A DNA stretch of 31,997 nt from Zoogloea sp. Lineage in GTDB: Bacteria > Pseudomonadota > Gammaproteobacteria > Burkholderiales > Rhodocyclaceae. This document shows positions 18,323-26,723 of the stretch, one piece after another. Positions within the stretch are counted from its first letter, which is position 1. The number at the start of each line of letters is the position of its first letter. Position numbers and translations under genes: made by a program. Under the pieces are notes generated by a model that was not told where the DNA came from, searched no databases, and saw only the letters and a program-made list of their open reading frames with translations. The stretch covers positions 1 through 31,997 of the forward strand of contig JAEUNV010000105.1 of the NCBI GenBank assembly GCA_016790385.1, read 5' to 3'.

Positions 18323-19090
18323 TCAGTGGTGGGCGTCGTTCATGTCGCTGGAGCCCACATAGGCTTCAAGCACCTGCGGGTTTTTCGAGACTTCCTCGTA
18401 AGGGCCTTCTGCCAGCACGCTGCCACGCTGCAATACGGTGATGCGGTCGCAGAGGTTGGCCACCACCGAGAGGTTGTGCTCGACCATCAGGATGGTGCGA
18501 TTGGCGGATACCTTGCGGATCAGATCGACCACCCGTCCGATGTCCTCGTGGCCCATGCCCTGGGTGGGTTCGTCGAGGAGCATCATCATCGGTTCAAGCG
18601 CCAGGGTTGTGGCGATCTCGAGAGCGCGTTTGCGGCCGTAGGGCATCTCGGCCGTGACGGTGTCAGCAAAGCTGCCCAGATCCACCGATTCGAGCAGTTC
18701 CATCGCGCGGTCGTTGAGAACGTCCAGGCTTTTCTCGGAGCGCCAGAAATGAAATTCGGTCCCCAGCTTCCTTTGCAGTCCGATCCGCACGTTTTCCATG
18801 ACCGTCAGATGCGGAAATGTCGCCGAGATCTGAAAGGAGCGGACCAAGCCTCGGCGGGCCGTGACCGCCGGGGCTTCACGGGTGATGTCCTGCCCATCGA
18901 AGACGATGCTGCCCCGCGTGGGAGGCAGGAACTTGGTGAGCAGGTTGAATACGGTGGTCTTGCCGGCACCATTGGGGCCGATAAGGGCGTGGATATGGCC
19001 ACGGCGGACCTTCAGGTCCACGTTGGACACCGCCGCAAAGCCCTTGAACTCCTTGGTCAGGCCGGTGGTTTCCAGGATGAACTCGCTCAT
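18323..19090 (-). CDS. livG: ABC transporter ATP-binding protein LivG
   Basis: 255 residues from ATG 19090 with GGAAG just upstream; the longer open frame to 19207 lacks support. Walker A is canonical (GPNGAGKTT). LivG-specific RRGLVRSFQISATFPHLTVMENV follows. The signature motif is atypical: MPYGRKRALEIA where LSYGQQR or LSGGQ is usual. Walker B and the D-loop are MMMLLDEPTQGMGHED, and the H-loop His is in LMVEHN. It is the first conserved gene of the transporter operon. Combined with LivF, one composite ATP site is non-canonical in both halves while the other is standard. Confidence 0.93.
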   Translation of the reverse strand: MSEFILETTGLTKEFKGFAAVSNVDLKVRRGHIHALIGPNGAGKTTVFNLLTKFLPPTRGSIVFDGQDITREAPAVTARRGLVRSFQISATFPHLTVMENVRIGLQRKLGTEFHFWRSEKSLDVLNDRAMELLESVDLGSFADTVTAEMPYGRKRALEIATTLALEPMMMLLDEPTQGMGHEDIGRVVDLIRKVSANRTILMVEHNLSVVANLCDRITVLQRGSVLAEGPYEEVSKNPQVLEAYVGSSDMNDAHH

Positions 19091-19115
19091 GGGGCTTCCC
19101 GGTTGGAGGGCGAAA

Positions 19116-19250
19116 TCACTTCGCCCGGGTGGAGTGGAGAGGCTGACGCCGGATACGGATGGATTGCACGGGACGTGACGCACTCCGGTGCGCCAGGGCA
19201 AAGGCAAGGCCGATCGTGAGGATCAAGGCCAGGGTGGGCAATGCGGTCAT
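19116..19250 (-). CDS. Possible small membrane protein (44 aa) upstream of livG
   Basis: An open frame from ATG 19250 to TGA 19118-19116, too short for most gene finders. It is preceded by GGAG with 8-nt spacing. Residues 1-21 (MTALPTLALILTIGLAFALAH) form one strongly hydrophobic helix. The tail is basic (seven Arg, one Lys), as in small inner-membrane proteins with a cytoplasmic tail. It ends 25 bp before livG on the same strand, so it would be co-transcribed with the transporter. I recognise no family. It could be an accessory subunit, a regulatory leader peptide or chance. Confidence 0.45.
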   Translation of the reverse strand: MTALPTLALILTIGLAFALAHRSASRPVQSIRIRRQPLHSTRAK

Positions 19251-19552
19251 TGCGGAGTCTCCGTTGTTTTCTTATGCCGCGAAGCCTAGTGCCCAAGCGT
19301 GTCCAGACCGTTGCTCAAATGTAACGAATGGTGCGTTCGCATCCTGGGCAGGAACTCTCTATTTGCGCGGTGCTTATGCCCTTCATTAAGGGGCAATGAC
19401 GACTGTGCGGCCAATGGGGGATTACCCGAACTGACGTGTGCGTAAGCCTTGCTGCACGCCCTGTAACGCATCCTCTGGCAGTGCGGGCGTCCTGAAGGGC
19501 TAGAATGGAAGGCTGGCAACAAATCCATTTGTTTCAAGACGGAGTCCTCGAG
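19251..19552. promoter_or_regulatory. Divergent regulatory region, liv operon / ilvD
   Basis: 302 bp with no gene. TAGAAT at 19501-19506 is a good -10 candidate for ilvD, but no convincing -35 lies 16-18 bp upstream. An imperfect inverted repeat at 19377-19395 (TGCCCTT / AAGGGGCA, one wobble) could bind a regulator. The ilvD ribosome binding site is GGAG at 19541-19544. I see no leader peptide rich in Leu, Ile or Val, so classic attenuation of ilvD is not supported. Confidence 0.4.
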
Positions 19553-21394
19553 ATGCCCCAGTATCGTTCCCGCACTTCCACCGCCGGTCGCAACATGGCC
19601 GGCGCCCGCGCCCTGTGGCGCGCCACCGGCATGAAGGATGGTGATTTCGAAAAGCCGATCATCGCGGTGGTGAATAGCTTTACCCAGTTCGTGCCCGGTC
19701 ACGTACACCTCAAAGACTTGGGGCAACTGGTGGCGCGGGAGATTGAAGCTGCGGGCGGGGTCGCCAAGGAATTCAATACGATCGCCATTGATGATGGCAT
19801 TGCCATGGGGCACGGAGGCATGCTTTACAGCCTCCCTTCCCGCGACTTGATCGCCGATAGCGTTGAGTACATGTGCAATGCCCACACGGCCGATGCCATG
19901 GTGTGCATTTCCAACTGTGACAAGATCACCCCGGGCATGCTGATGGCGGCGCTGCGTCTCAACATTCCGGCGATTTTCGTTTCGGGCGGGCCCATGGAGG
20001 CGGGGAAGGTCAAGTGGGAAGCCAAGGTGATTTCCCTCGATCTCGTGGATGCGATGGTCAAGGCTGCTGACAGCAGTTGCTCGGACGAGGAGGTGGATGC
20101 CATCGAGCGTTCGGCCTGCCCCACTTGCGGCTCCTGTTCCGGCATGTTCACCGCCAATTCCATGAACTGCCTGACCGAGGCGCTGGGCTTGTCGCTGCCC
20201 GGCAATGGCACGGTGGTGGCCACCCATGCGGATCGGGAACAGCTCTTCCGCCGGGCAGGCCGGGGAATTGTCGATCTGGCTCGCCGCTATTACGAGAAGG
20301 ACGACGAATCGGTGCTGCCCCGCTCGATCGCCAGCTTCAAAGCCTTCGAAAATGCCATCAGCCTGGATGTGGCCATGGGTGGCTCCACCAACACCGTGCT
20401 GCATCTGCTGGCGGCCGCCAAGGAGGCTGGTGTCGACTTCACCATGAATGACATTGATCGCATCTCGCGTAAGGTGCCATGCCTGTGCAAGGTTGCTCCG
20501 GCGGTGTCCGACGTTCATATCGAAGATGTTCACCGCGCAGGCGGCATCATGGCCATCCTTGGTGAGCTTGATCGCGCCGGTCTGCTGCATACCGATCTGC
20601 CCACCGTACATACCAGGACCATGGCCGAAGCCCTGGCAAGCTGGGATGTGATGCAAGCCCATGACAGCGGTGTGTTCCAGTTCTACAAGGCGGCGCCGGG
20701 CGGTGTGCCGACTCAGGTTGCGTTCAGTCAGGATCGGCGCTGGAACGAGCTGGATCTGGATCGAAGCAGGGGGGTGATCCGTGACAAGGCCAATGCGTTC
20801 AGTCAGGACGGTGGCCTCGCCGTGCTTTACGGCAATATCGCCGAAAAAGGCTGCATCGTGAAGACCGCCGGTGTTGACGAGTCCATCTGGACGTTTACCG
20901 GGCGTGCCCGCGTCTTCGAGAGTCAGGAAGATGCGGTGGCCGGGATTCTCGCCGACCAGATCGTCGCGGGTGACGTGGTCGTGATCCGGTATGAGGGACC
21001 GAAGGGCGGGCCGGGCATGCAGGAAATGCTTTATCCGACCAGCTACCTGAAGTCCAAGGGCCTGGGCAAGAGCTGTGCGCTGCTGACCGACGGCCGCTTC
21101 TCCGGCGGCACTTCGGGGCTGTCCATCGGGCATGCCTCGCCGGAGGCCGCATGTGGTGGTGCCATCGGGCTGGTGGAAGAGGGGGATGTGATCGAGATCG
21201 ACATTCCCAACCGTCGCATCCGGCTTGCCGTGGCCGACGCCGAACTGGCCCGGCGTCGGGCGGCCCAGGATGCGCGCGGCTGGAAGCCCGCCAATCGCGT
21301 GCGCCACGTCTCCGCAGCGCTGCAGGCCTATGCGGCGCTCACCACCAGTGCCGATACCGGTGCGGTGCGGGACGTGACCCAGGTCCAGCGCTGA
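19553..21394 (+). CDS. ilvD: Dihydroxy-acid dehydratase
   Basis: 613 residues from ATG 19553 ([26 protein letters not shown]), with GGAG 8 bp upstream. An upstream in-frame ATG at 19505 lacks a ribosome binding site and family support. Cluster-binding cysteines occur in [12 protein letters not shown] and [18 protein letters not shown]. The C-terminal [21 protein letters not shown] is the IlvD signature. It dehydrates dihydroxyisovalerate and dihydroxymethylvalerate in valine, isoleucine and leucine synthesis. It is divergent from a branched-chain-type transporter, which may reflect shared amino-acid physiology. It ends in a very strong hairpin. Confidence 0.97.
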   Translation: MPQYRSRTSTAGRNMAGARALWRATGMKDGDFEKPIIAVVNSFTQFVPGHVHLKDLGQLVAREIEAAGGVAKEFNTIAIDDGIAMGHGGMLYSLPSRDLIADSVEYMCNAHTADAMVCISNCDKITPGMLMAALRLNIPAIFVSGGPMEAGKVKWEAKVISLDLVDAMVKAADSSCSDEEVDAIERSACPTCGSCSGMFTANSMNCLTEALGLSLPGNGTVVATHADREQLFRRAGRGIVDLARRYYEKDDESVLPRSIASFKAFENAISLDVAMGGSTNTVLHLLAAAKEAGVDFTMNDIDRISRKVPCLCKVAPAVSDVHIEDVHRAGGIMAILGELDRAGLLHTDLPTVHTRTMAEALASWDVMQAHDSGVFQFYKAAPGGVPTQVAFSQDRRWNELDLDRSRGVIRDKANAFSQDGGLAVLYGNIAEKGCIVKTAGVDESIWTFTGRARVFESQEDAVAGILADQIVAGDVVVIRYEGPKGGPGMQEMLYPTSYLKSKGLGKSCALLTDGRFSGGTSGLSIGHASPEAACGGAIGLVEEGDVIEIDIPNRRIRLAVADAELARRRAAQDARGWKPANRVRHVSAALQAYAALTTSADTGAVRDVTQVQR

Positions 21395-21402
21395 ATTTCC
21401 GC

Positions 21403-21462
21403 GCAAGGGTCGTAAACGAAGAAGCCCGGTGCAAGCCGGGCTTCTTCGTTTACGACCCTTGC
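21403..21462. terminator. 27-bp perfect bidirectional hairpin, ilvD / GNAT
   Basis: The arm 21403-21429 is perfectly complementary to 21436-21462, with loop TGCAAG. It contains GAAGAAGCCCGG paired with CCGGGCTTCTTC, a common terminator core. It lies 8 bp past the ilvD stop and 16 bp before the convergent GNAT stop, so it serves both. T- and A-rich positions inside the stem replace a separate U tract. Confidence 0.88.
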
Positions 21463-21478
21463 CGTGCGGGCTCGAAGG

Positions 21479-21964
21479 TCAGATCTTTTTTTCCATGAAA
21501 TGCGCCTGCCCCATGGCTGGATCGAGCTGATAGCCCCTGAACCCAAAGCCTTCGTATGCGCGCCGCGCTTCAACGTTGCCTTCGAGGACCTCCAGGGTCA
21601 ATTTGCAGCAGTTTCGCGCCCTGGCGATGTGCTCTGCATGGGCCAGCAGGGCCTTGCCAATGCCTTGGCGGCGAAAGTCGTCGTGCACGACGATATCGTG
21701 GATATTGAGGAGGGGGCGTCCCGCAAAAGTCGAAAAGCCTTCGACGCAATTGATCAGTCCCACCGCTCGGCTGCCCGCGTAGGCGATGAAACTCAAAACC
21801 GTGGGGCGCTGGCGCAGCGCCGCCGGAAGGCTTTCGCGTAATGCGAGCGTCATTCCCTTCCCGCCGCCGCTGGGGCCACGCATGTAATGATCAAGCAGGT
21901 CAAGGAAGTCAGCCGTACAGGCTGGGTCGTCAAAGTTAACCTGCCGGATGGCGGGGGGTGTCAT
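21479..21964 (-). CDS. GNAT family N-acetyltransferase
   Basis: 161 residues from ATG 21964 (MTPPAIRQVNFDDPACTADFLDLL). The acetyl-CoA pyrophosphate loop is RRQGIGKALL within IHDIVVHDDFRRQGIGKALLAHAE. This is followed by the GNAT motif B region ARRAYEGFGFRGYQLDPAMGQAHFMEKKI, typical of small single-domain GNATs related to RimI-like enzymes. The substrate (amine, peptide or protein) is unknown. A purine-rich GAGAGG lies about 13 bp upstream, a weak ribosome binding site. The gene starts 17 bp after the stop of the tryptophan-repeat protein gene, so the two may be co-transcribed. Confidence 0.88.
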   Translation of the reverse strand: MTPPAIRQVNFDDPACTADFLDLLDHYMRGPSGGGKGMTLALRESLPAALRQRPTVLSFIAYAGSRAVGLINCVEGFSTFAGRPLLNIHDIVVHDDFRRQGIGKALLAHAEHIARARNCCKLTLEVLEGNVEARRAYEGFGFRGYQLDPAMGQAHFMEKKI

Positions 21965-21981
21965 CGGTGTGGTTTCGCCTC

Positions 21982-23049
21982 TCAGTGGATCAAGGACAAG
22001 GTGTAAATGAAGCTTGAGGTGAGAAAGGTCAGTACCAGCACAACCGCGCCACCTGCGGCAAGGATGGGCGTGTAGCTGACGATGGCAAAGTGCCGGCCGC
22101 ATTTGCGGCAGCGAAAGTACTCAGTGAAATTGATCCCGGCGAAGCGGTGCGGATGCATTCGCGAAGGCCGCACGTCAAGGCTCTTGCAGTGCAGGCAGTG
22201 GGGGGTTGCGGGCCTCGTCAGAGCAAAGCGGCGCGCCGGGCGGCGCTTGGGTGGGGTCTCACTCAGGGGCTGGGAGGCGGGCTCGTCGGAGGTTGTGGGC
22301 AGCTCACTGTCGGGGCCGGCCGCCTCGTCGGAAGTCTTAAGCTGACGGTTGATCTGCTTGCGTCGGAGTAGGAAAAAGGCGAGACCGCCGCAGATGAACG
22401 CGACGAACACCGCCAACCCGAATGTGACATATGGCCCCACGACGCCCCATATGGACGCCAGACTGGGTATGGTCAAGGTGGTGCCGGGTTGCGGGGTGTC
22501 GATTTTTGCCGGCTCCGTTGCCCCACCCTTGAGTTGCTTGAGTTTCTCGTGCCCGTTCCATGCGGCGTCCGCTGGTGCCATGCCCGCACGGGCAAGGAGA
22601 AGGGCATCCTCGAACACGAAGCCCGCTTCCCACCAGGCCAGGCGGTCATTGGGGGAAAAGCCTTCCCGCTTCCATTGACTTGGGTCCGACTGGTCGAGTT
22701 CGGACATCAGGCTGCGGCTGGTCTTGGCTGAGTCAAGCCACTCGCGTGCTTCATCCGGATCGAAGCCCTTGTCTGACCAGGTGCGGGCAACGAGCGGAGC
22801 GAAGCCGGCGCGTTTCCAGTTGACGGCCTCATTCGGAGTGAGGTTGTAAGTCTGCCATTCCCGCGCCTCTGTCGGCGTCATGCCGGTGTTTTCCCAGCGG
22901 GTGATCTTCGGTGGGGAGGGCAGCGCGGTGTCGCCCGCTGGGCTGGTGTTCTGAGCGGCAGCCTGGGCGGGGGCGGGAGGCGGGGTTTGCGCGAGGGCCG
23001 GGGTCGCGCACAGGGCGAATGCCGAAACGGCGGTCAAGAATACTTTCAT
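21982..23049 (-). CDS. Uncharacterised membrane protein with 13-residue Trp repeats and a zinc ribbon
   Basis: 355 residues. A signal peptide (1-20) is followed by a Pro/Ala-rich linker. Next comes an array of 13-residue units, W-x3-G-[FM]-x-P-x2-A-x2, with units at 52, 65, 78, 91, 104, 126, 139 and 152; most begin with Trp. A transmembrane helix follows (about 203-227), ending in basic RRKQINR. A polar linker leads to a zinc-ribbon-like segment with C285-x2-C288 and C314-x2-C317. A C-terminal hydrophobic helix spans about 328-350. The predicted layout is a repeat domain outside the cytoplasm and the ribbon inside. I recognise no named family. GAGGA precedes the ATG by 3-4 bp. It is divergent from hypF and upstream of the GNAT gene. 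Confidence 0.85.
   Translation of the reverse strand: MKVFLTAVSAFALCATPALAQTPPPAPAQAAAQNTSPAGDTALPSPPKITRWENTGMTPTEAREWQTYNLTPNEAVNWKRAGFAPLVARTWSDKGFDPDEAREWLDSAKTSRSLMSELDQSDPSQWKREGFSPNDRLAWWEAGFVFEDALLLARAGMAPADAAWNGHEKLKQLKGGATEPAKIDTPQPGTTLTIPSLASIWGVVGPYVTFGLAVFVAFICGGLAFFLLRRKQINRQLKTSDEAAGPDSELPTTSDEPASQPLSETPPKRRPARRFALTRPATPHCLHCKSLDVRPSRMHPHRFAGINFTEYFRCRKCGRHFAIVSYTPILAAGGAVVLVLTFLTSSFIYTLSLIH
22558..22896 (-). repeat. Array of 13-residue Trp-initiated protein repeats
   Basis: Within the protein above, Trp recurs exactly every 13 residues at 52, 65, 78, 91 and 104. After a 9-residue insertion it recurs at 126 and 139, with a Leu-initiated unit at 152. Examples are WENTGMTPTEARE, WKRAGFAPLVART, WSDKGFDPDEARE and WKREGFSPNDRLA. 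The G-[FM]-x-P turn at positions 5-8 and the acidic/Ala helix after it are repeated. The units vary at the residue level, so this is a protein repeat rather than a recent DNA tandem duplication. Confidence 0.85.
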
Positions 23050-23400
23050 GATCCTCGGAAGATAAAGCAGCGGGCTTTCAAAGGTGTAGTGGAATGTTTT
23101 CGATCATGCGACAAAAGTCATGCTGATGCCGTCTTTTCAGTAGTTTCGGATGTCTCGATTGGCACATTTCATATGGCAAGGTCATCGGCAGGCCGGATTT
23201 CCTCCGGGTGACTCCCCCGAAACCGCCCAAGCCCCAGTGCCGACGCTCGCAATTTACGGAGGGAAAGGCGTATTGTGCAGGTGCAGCATGGCAGTTTTTG
23301 AGTGGGGTTCGCGCCGCGAACCACGGTATCGGGAACGCCCCGATTGCGCGAGGCTGCCAATGGCAGGGTTGTTGTGGGAATGACTGGAAGGTGAGTCCGT
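23050..23400. promoter_or_regulatory. Divergent intergenic region upstream of hypF
   Basis: 351 bp with no convincing gene. It holds a 17-nt inverted repeat GGTTCGCGCCGCGAACC (23306-23322, 8-bp arms, 1-nt centre), a good candidate operator or small hairpin about 80 bp before hypF. No strong sigma-70 promoter was found. A TGGCAC at 23160-23165 resembles the -24 half of a sigma-54 site, but the -12 half is absent. The hypF ribosome binding site is the GGAAGGTGAG at about 23386-23395. Confidence 0.45.
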
Positions 23401-25779
23401 ATGCTGATGTTTGTCGATCCCACCCGTATTGCGCGGCGTTTGCGGGTCCGCGGTGTGGTGCAGGGAGTGGGTTTCCGGCCTTTCGTGTATCGCTTTGCCA
23501 CTCAGCTCGGCCTTGCGGGCTGGGTACGCAACGACGGATGCGGCGTGGAGATCGAGATCCACGGAAGCGAACCGCTGCTTGACGCCTTCACCCAATGCCT
23601 GGCAACGGAAGCTCCCCCCCTTGCCCGGGTGGATGCCATTGAGCCTGAAGTCATTCCCCCCGATCTGTCACGCAAGGATTTCGTGATTCTGCCGAGCGTC
23701 GAGGGCGGGGTGGCTACGGCCATTGGTCCGGACGTGACGGTATGTCCATCTTGCCTGGGGGAGCTGTTCGATCCTGATGATCGGCGCTGGCGCTACCCCT
23801 TCATCAACTGCACCCACTGTGGCCCCCGCTATACGATCACCCGGGCGTTGCCCTACGATCGGGCACGTACCAGCATGGTTGGATTCATCCAGTGCCCTGG
23901 GTGTGAGGCCGAATATCATCACCCGGGTGATCGCCGCTTCCATGCGGAGCCCAATGCCTGCCCGGTTTGCGGCCCCCGATTGTCTCTCTTCGAGCCTCAT
24001 GGTGTGCGTGCCCTGGCTCGAGATCCGGTGGCAGAAACCCTGCGTCGCCTGAGGCTCGGGGAGATCGTTGCGATCAAGGGGCTGGGAGGCTTTCACCTGG
24101 CCTGTGACGCTTCGCTACCGGACAGCGTTGCCCGTCTGCGTGTGCGCAAGCGGCGCCCCCATGAACCTCTCGCGCTGATGTGTGCGAATCTGCCAAGCGT
24201 GGCACGCTGGGCGCAGCTTACTGCTGCCGAGGCCGCGATCCTGGAGAGCCCCGAGAGACCGATTGTGCTGCTCCGCAAACAGGGCGATCTTGATGCCATC
24301 CTGCCTGGCGTCGCTCCGGGGCTGGACGAGGTCGGAATGATGCTGCCTTATACGCCGCTGCATTACCTGTTGTTTCATGAGACCGCCGGCCGCCCTGTCG
24401 GCACTGCGTGGCTGGCCGCGGCCCAGCCCCTCACCCTGGTGATGACCAGCGCCAACCCCCACGGGGAGCCCCTCGTGCAGGGCAACGACGAGGCCTTCGA
24501 ACGTCTGGGCGAGATTGCCGATGTGCTGCTCATGCATGATCGGGACATCGTTGTGCGTTGCGATGATTCTGTGCTGCGCGTGCGCACTGATTTGCCTGCG
24601 GGGAGTGAACAGGGGGCGGGCGGCGGCATCCAGTTCTTACGCCGCTCGCGTGGCTTCACGCCGCTCTCGCTGCCCCTGTCCGACACGGGGCCTGCGGTGC
24701 TCGCCTTCGGGGCCCACTTCAAGGCCAGTTTGTGCCTCGTCCGCGGCCGGGAGGCTTTTCTCTCGCAGCATATCGGCGGACTCGACAATCCCGAGGCGTG
24801 CGCGGCGCTTGACGAGGCAGCCGAGCACCTTCAAACAATCCTCGCCGTACAACCTGAGGCATTGGCGCACGATGCCCACCCGGATTATTACTCCACCCGG
24901 GCTGCGCTGGCGCTGGCCGAGCGCCTCGGTATTCCCGCCATTCCGGTGCAGCATCACCACGCGCACATTGCGGCGGTCTGCGCAGAGCACGGAATCGACG
25001 AGCCCGTGATTGGGCTGGCCGCAGATGGGGTGGGCCTGGGCACCGACGGGATGCCCTGGGGGGGGGAACTCCTGCACGTACAGGGGGCGGTTTTTCGGCG
25101 CCTGGGGCATCTGAGCCCGCTGCCTCTGCCCGGTGGTGATCGCGCTGCCCACGAGCCCTGGCGCATGGCCTGTGGCGTACTGCATGCCCTGGGGCGTCGT
25201 GATGAGGCGATCATGCGATTTGCCGCCCGCCCGAACGTGGAGCAAGTGCTTGGTATGCTTTTGCGCGGGGCGCGATGCCCGCCCACCACCAGCCTCGGAC
25301 GCTGCTTTGACGCGGCCGCGGGCTTGCTGGGCGTTTGCGAGGTCATGACTTACGAAGGGCAGGCCGCCATGTTGCTTGAAGTGCTGGCGCGCCGCTTCGG
25401 TGCCTGTCTTCCTCTGCCAGGGGGGTATCACATCGACTCCCGGGTCGAGAGTGGCCTGTCTGTGCTCAATCTCTACCCCATGCTTGCTCAGCTTGCTGAT
25501 GAGGATGACGCTGCGCGCGGCGCAGCCCATTTTCACGCCACCCTGGTGGAGGCGCTCAGCCAGTGGATCAGCGACGCCGCCTATGCGTCGGGGACTCGCA
25601 GCGTGGTATTGACCGGCGGCTGTTTTCACAACCTTGTGCTTGCCGCTGGTCTGCGTCACAGGCTGCTGGCGCGCGGACTACAGGTCTTTGAGGCACAGCA
25701 CGTCCCCCCCGGGGACGGTGGGCTGGCGTTTGGTCAGGCTTGGGTGGCCAGGGCGGCGCTACGCCAGGGATGGCTTTAA
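23401..25779 (+). CDS. hypF: Carbamoyltransferase HypF (NiFe-hydrogenase maturation)
   Basis: 792 residues of full-length HypF. An N-terminal acylphosphatase domain (VRGVVQGVGFRPFVYRFATQLG) comes first. Two zinc-finger motifs follow (CPSC...CTHC and CPGC...CPVC, about residues 115-190). Next are a YrdC-like domain (KGLGGFHLACDA...) and a C-terminal Kae1-like domain with metal-binding VQHHHAHIAAVCAEHG from residue 516. It makes a carbamoyl adenylate and, with HypE, builds the cyanide ligands of NiFe hydrogenases. ATG 23401 is used; ATG 23407 is also possible. No other hyp or hydrogenase gene is in the window, so it is either an orphan or its partners lie elsewhere. Nickel genes lie 2-3 kb downstream. 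Confidence 0.95.
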   Translation: MLMFVDPTRIARRLRVRGVVQGVGFRPFVYRFATQLGLAGWVRNDGCGVEIEIHGSEPLLDAFTQCLATEAPPLARVDAIEPEVIPPDLSRKDFVILPSVEGGVATAIGPDVTVCPSCLGELFDPDDRRWRYPFINCTHCGPRYTITRALPYDRARTSMVGFIQCPGCEAEYHHPGDRRFHAEPNACPVCGPRLSLFEPHGVRALARDPVAETLRRLRLGEIVAIKGLGGFHLACDASLPDSVARLRVRKRRPHEPLALMCANLPSVARWAQLTAAEAAILESPERPIVLLRKQGDLDAILPGVAPGLDEVGMMLPYTPLHYLLFHETAGRPVGTAWLAAAQPLTLVMTSANPHGEPLVQGNDEAFERLGEIADVLLMHDRDIVVRCDDSVLRVRTDLPAGSEQGAGGGIQFLRRSRGFTPLSLPLSDTGPAVLAFGAHFKASLCLVRGREAFLSQHIGGLDNPEACAALDEAAEHLQTILAVQPEALAHDAHPDYYSTRAALALAERLGIPAIPVQHHHAHIAAVCAEHGIDEPVIGLAADGVGLGTDGMPWGGELLHVQGAVFRRLGHLSPLPLPGGDRAAHEPWRMACGVLHALGRRDEAIMRFAARPNVEQVLGMLLRGARCPPTTSLGRCFDAAAGLLGVCEVMTYEGQAAMLLEVLARRFGACLPLPGGYHIDSRVESGLSVLNLYPMLAQLADEDDAARGAAHFHATLVEALSQWISDAAYASGTRSVVLTGGCFHNLVLAAGLRHRLLARGLQVFEAQHVPPGDGGLAFGQAWVARAALRQGWL

Positions 25780-25937
25780 ACCAACGAGGTCGGTGCATCA
25801 CTTATCGGACTCCGAGGTCGGATGCCTAGCAGGAAGTCCGTTTCGGGAGGGTGAGGCCCCTGAGGCATGGTCGTGAATAGACTGCATCTCCCGGGGGAAT
25901 GCGTCATGCACGCGCTCGGCTGGCGGCGCTTTAGCGT

Positions 25938-26723
25938 TTATTGGCGCCCGCCGAATCGGTTCTCCGGCCCTCGACCCCGGTCATGGCCTTGTTCTCCGCG
26001 CATTTCGCCCGAAGGGGGAGGCCGGAAGCGCGAATTTGGCTCGTTCGGGAAGCGTGGGGCGTCCATGCGGGGTGCATCGTGTCGCGGTGCGTGTTGCGGC
26101 GGCCCCCATGCTCCCGGGGTCGGCGGTGGGCTTGAACCGGACGGGGGAAAGGACGGCCTGGGTTCCTGGCGGGGCGGGCGGTCGGGGCGAGTTTCATGAT
26201 TGTCTCTCCGTCCTTCGTGTCGCCCGCCATCCTGCCAGCGCGGTTCCCAGGGGCGGTCGCGGCCCGGGGCCCAGCCAGGTTGCCATCCTGGCGGGGGGCT
26301 CGGGTGGCGATGGACTGCCGGTGGTGCCGGATGCCAGTGATGGCGATCGCTATACCAGGGACGGTCCCGGTAATTGTGGAACCAATAGTCGCCGATGATG
26401 AAACCGACCACTGGAATGCCGAAGGACGGGCCGTACTGGATCAGGGGCAGGGGCTCGCCCGCCCATGAAAAGCTAAGGGTTCCGCTCCACACCCAGCCGC
26501 GAAGTCCGTGGGGGGTGACCACGTCGCACCACTGATAACCCTGGAGGCAACCCGTGACGTCGACTTCTGTTCCCGGTAGGAGCAAGGCGACCTGCGGGTA
26601 GTCCGGCCCGGGGCCCGCGTGGAGGGGGATCGAGTCGGTCACATAGGCTGGGCGCGCTTCTGCGACCGCAGGCAGCACTGCGGCTGTGAGCGCCAGGGCA
26701 CGGAGCAGGGCAGGCAGGGGCAT
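25938..26723 (-). CDS. SH3-domain protein with Pro/Arg/His-rich tail
   Basis: 261 residues from ATG 26723; an in-frame TTG at 26744 is an alternative, and neither has a clear ribosome binding site. A signal peptide (MPLPALLRALALTAAVLPAVAEA) is followed by a bacterial SH3 domain (about 28-85: ITDSIPLHAGPGPDYPQV-like region through GLRGWVWSGTL). A short Gly/Phe-rich hydrophobic stretch with GIPVVGFIIGDYW comes next. Then about 140 residues of low-complexity Pro, Arg, His and Trp follow (PPPGWQPGWAPGRDRPWEPRW). It is predicted to be exported. Proteins of this YraI-like build are common in proteobacteria with unknown function. Its gene is isolated between hypF and an empty region. Confidence 0.75.
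   Translation of the reverse strand: MPLPALLRALALTAAVLPAVAEARPAYVTDSIPLHAGPGPDYPQVALLLPGTEVDVTGCLQGYQWCDVVTPHGLRGWVWSGTLSFSWAGEPLPLIQYGPSFGIPVVGFIIGDYWFHNYRDRPWYSDRHHWHPAPPAVHRHPSPPPGWQPGWAPGRDRPWEPRWQDGGRHEGRRDNHETRPDRPPRQEPRPSFPPSGSSPPPTPGAWGPPQHAPRHDAPRMDAPRFPNEPNSRFRPPPSGEMRGEQGHDRGRGPENRFGGRQ

Noticed and set aside
19286-21406. A 706-codon open frame on the minus strand opposite ilvD
   Set aside because: Its frame is a mirror of ilvD codon bias. The protein is low in family signal, and ilvD on the other strand is unmistakable.
23160-23178. Possible sigma-54 promoter upstream of hypF (TGGCAC)
   Set aside because: The -24 element is present, but no GC-containing -12 element follows at the required 10-bp spacing.
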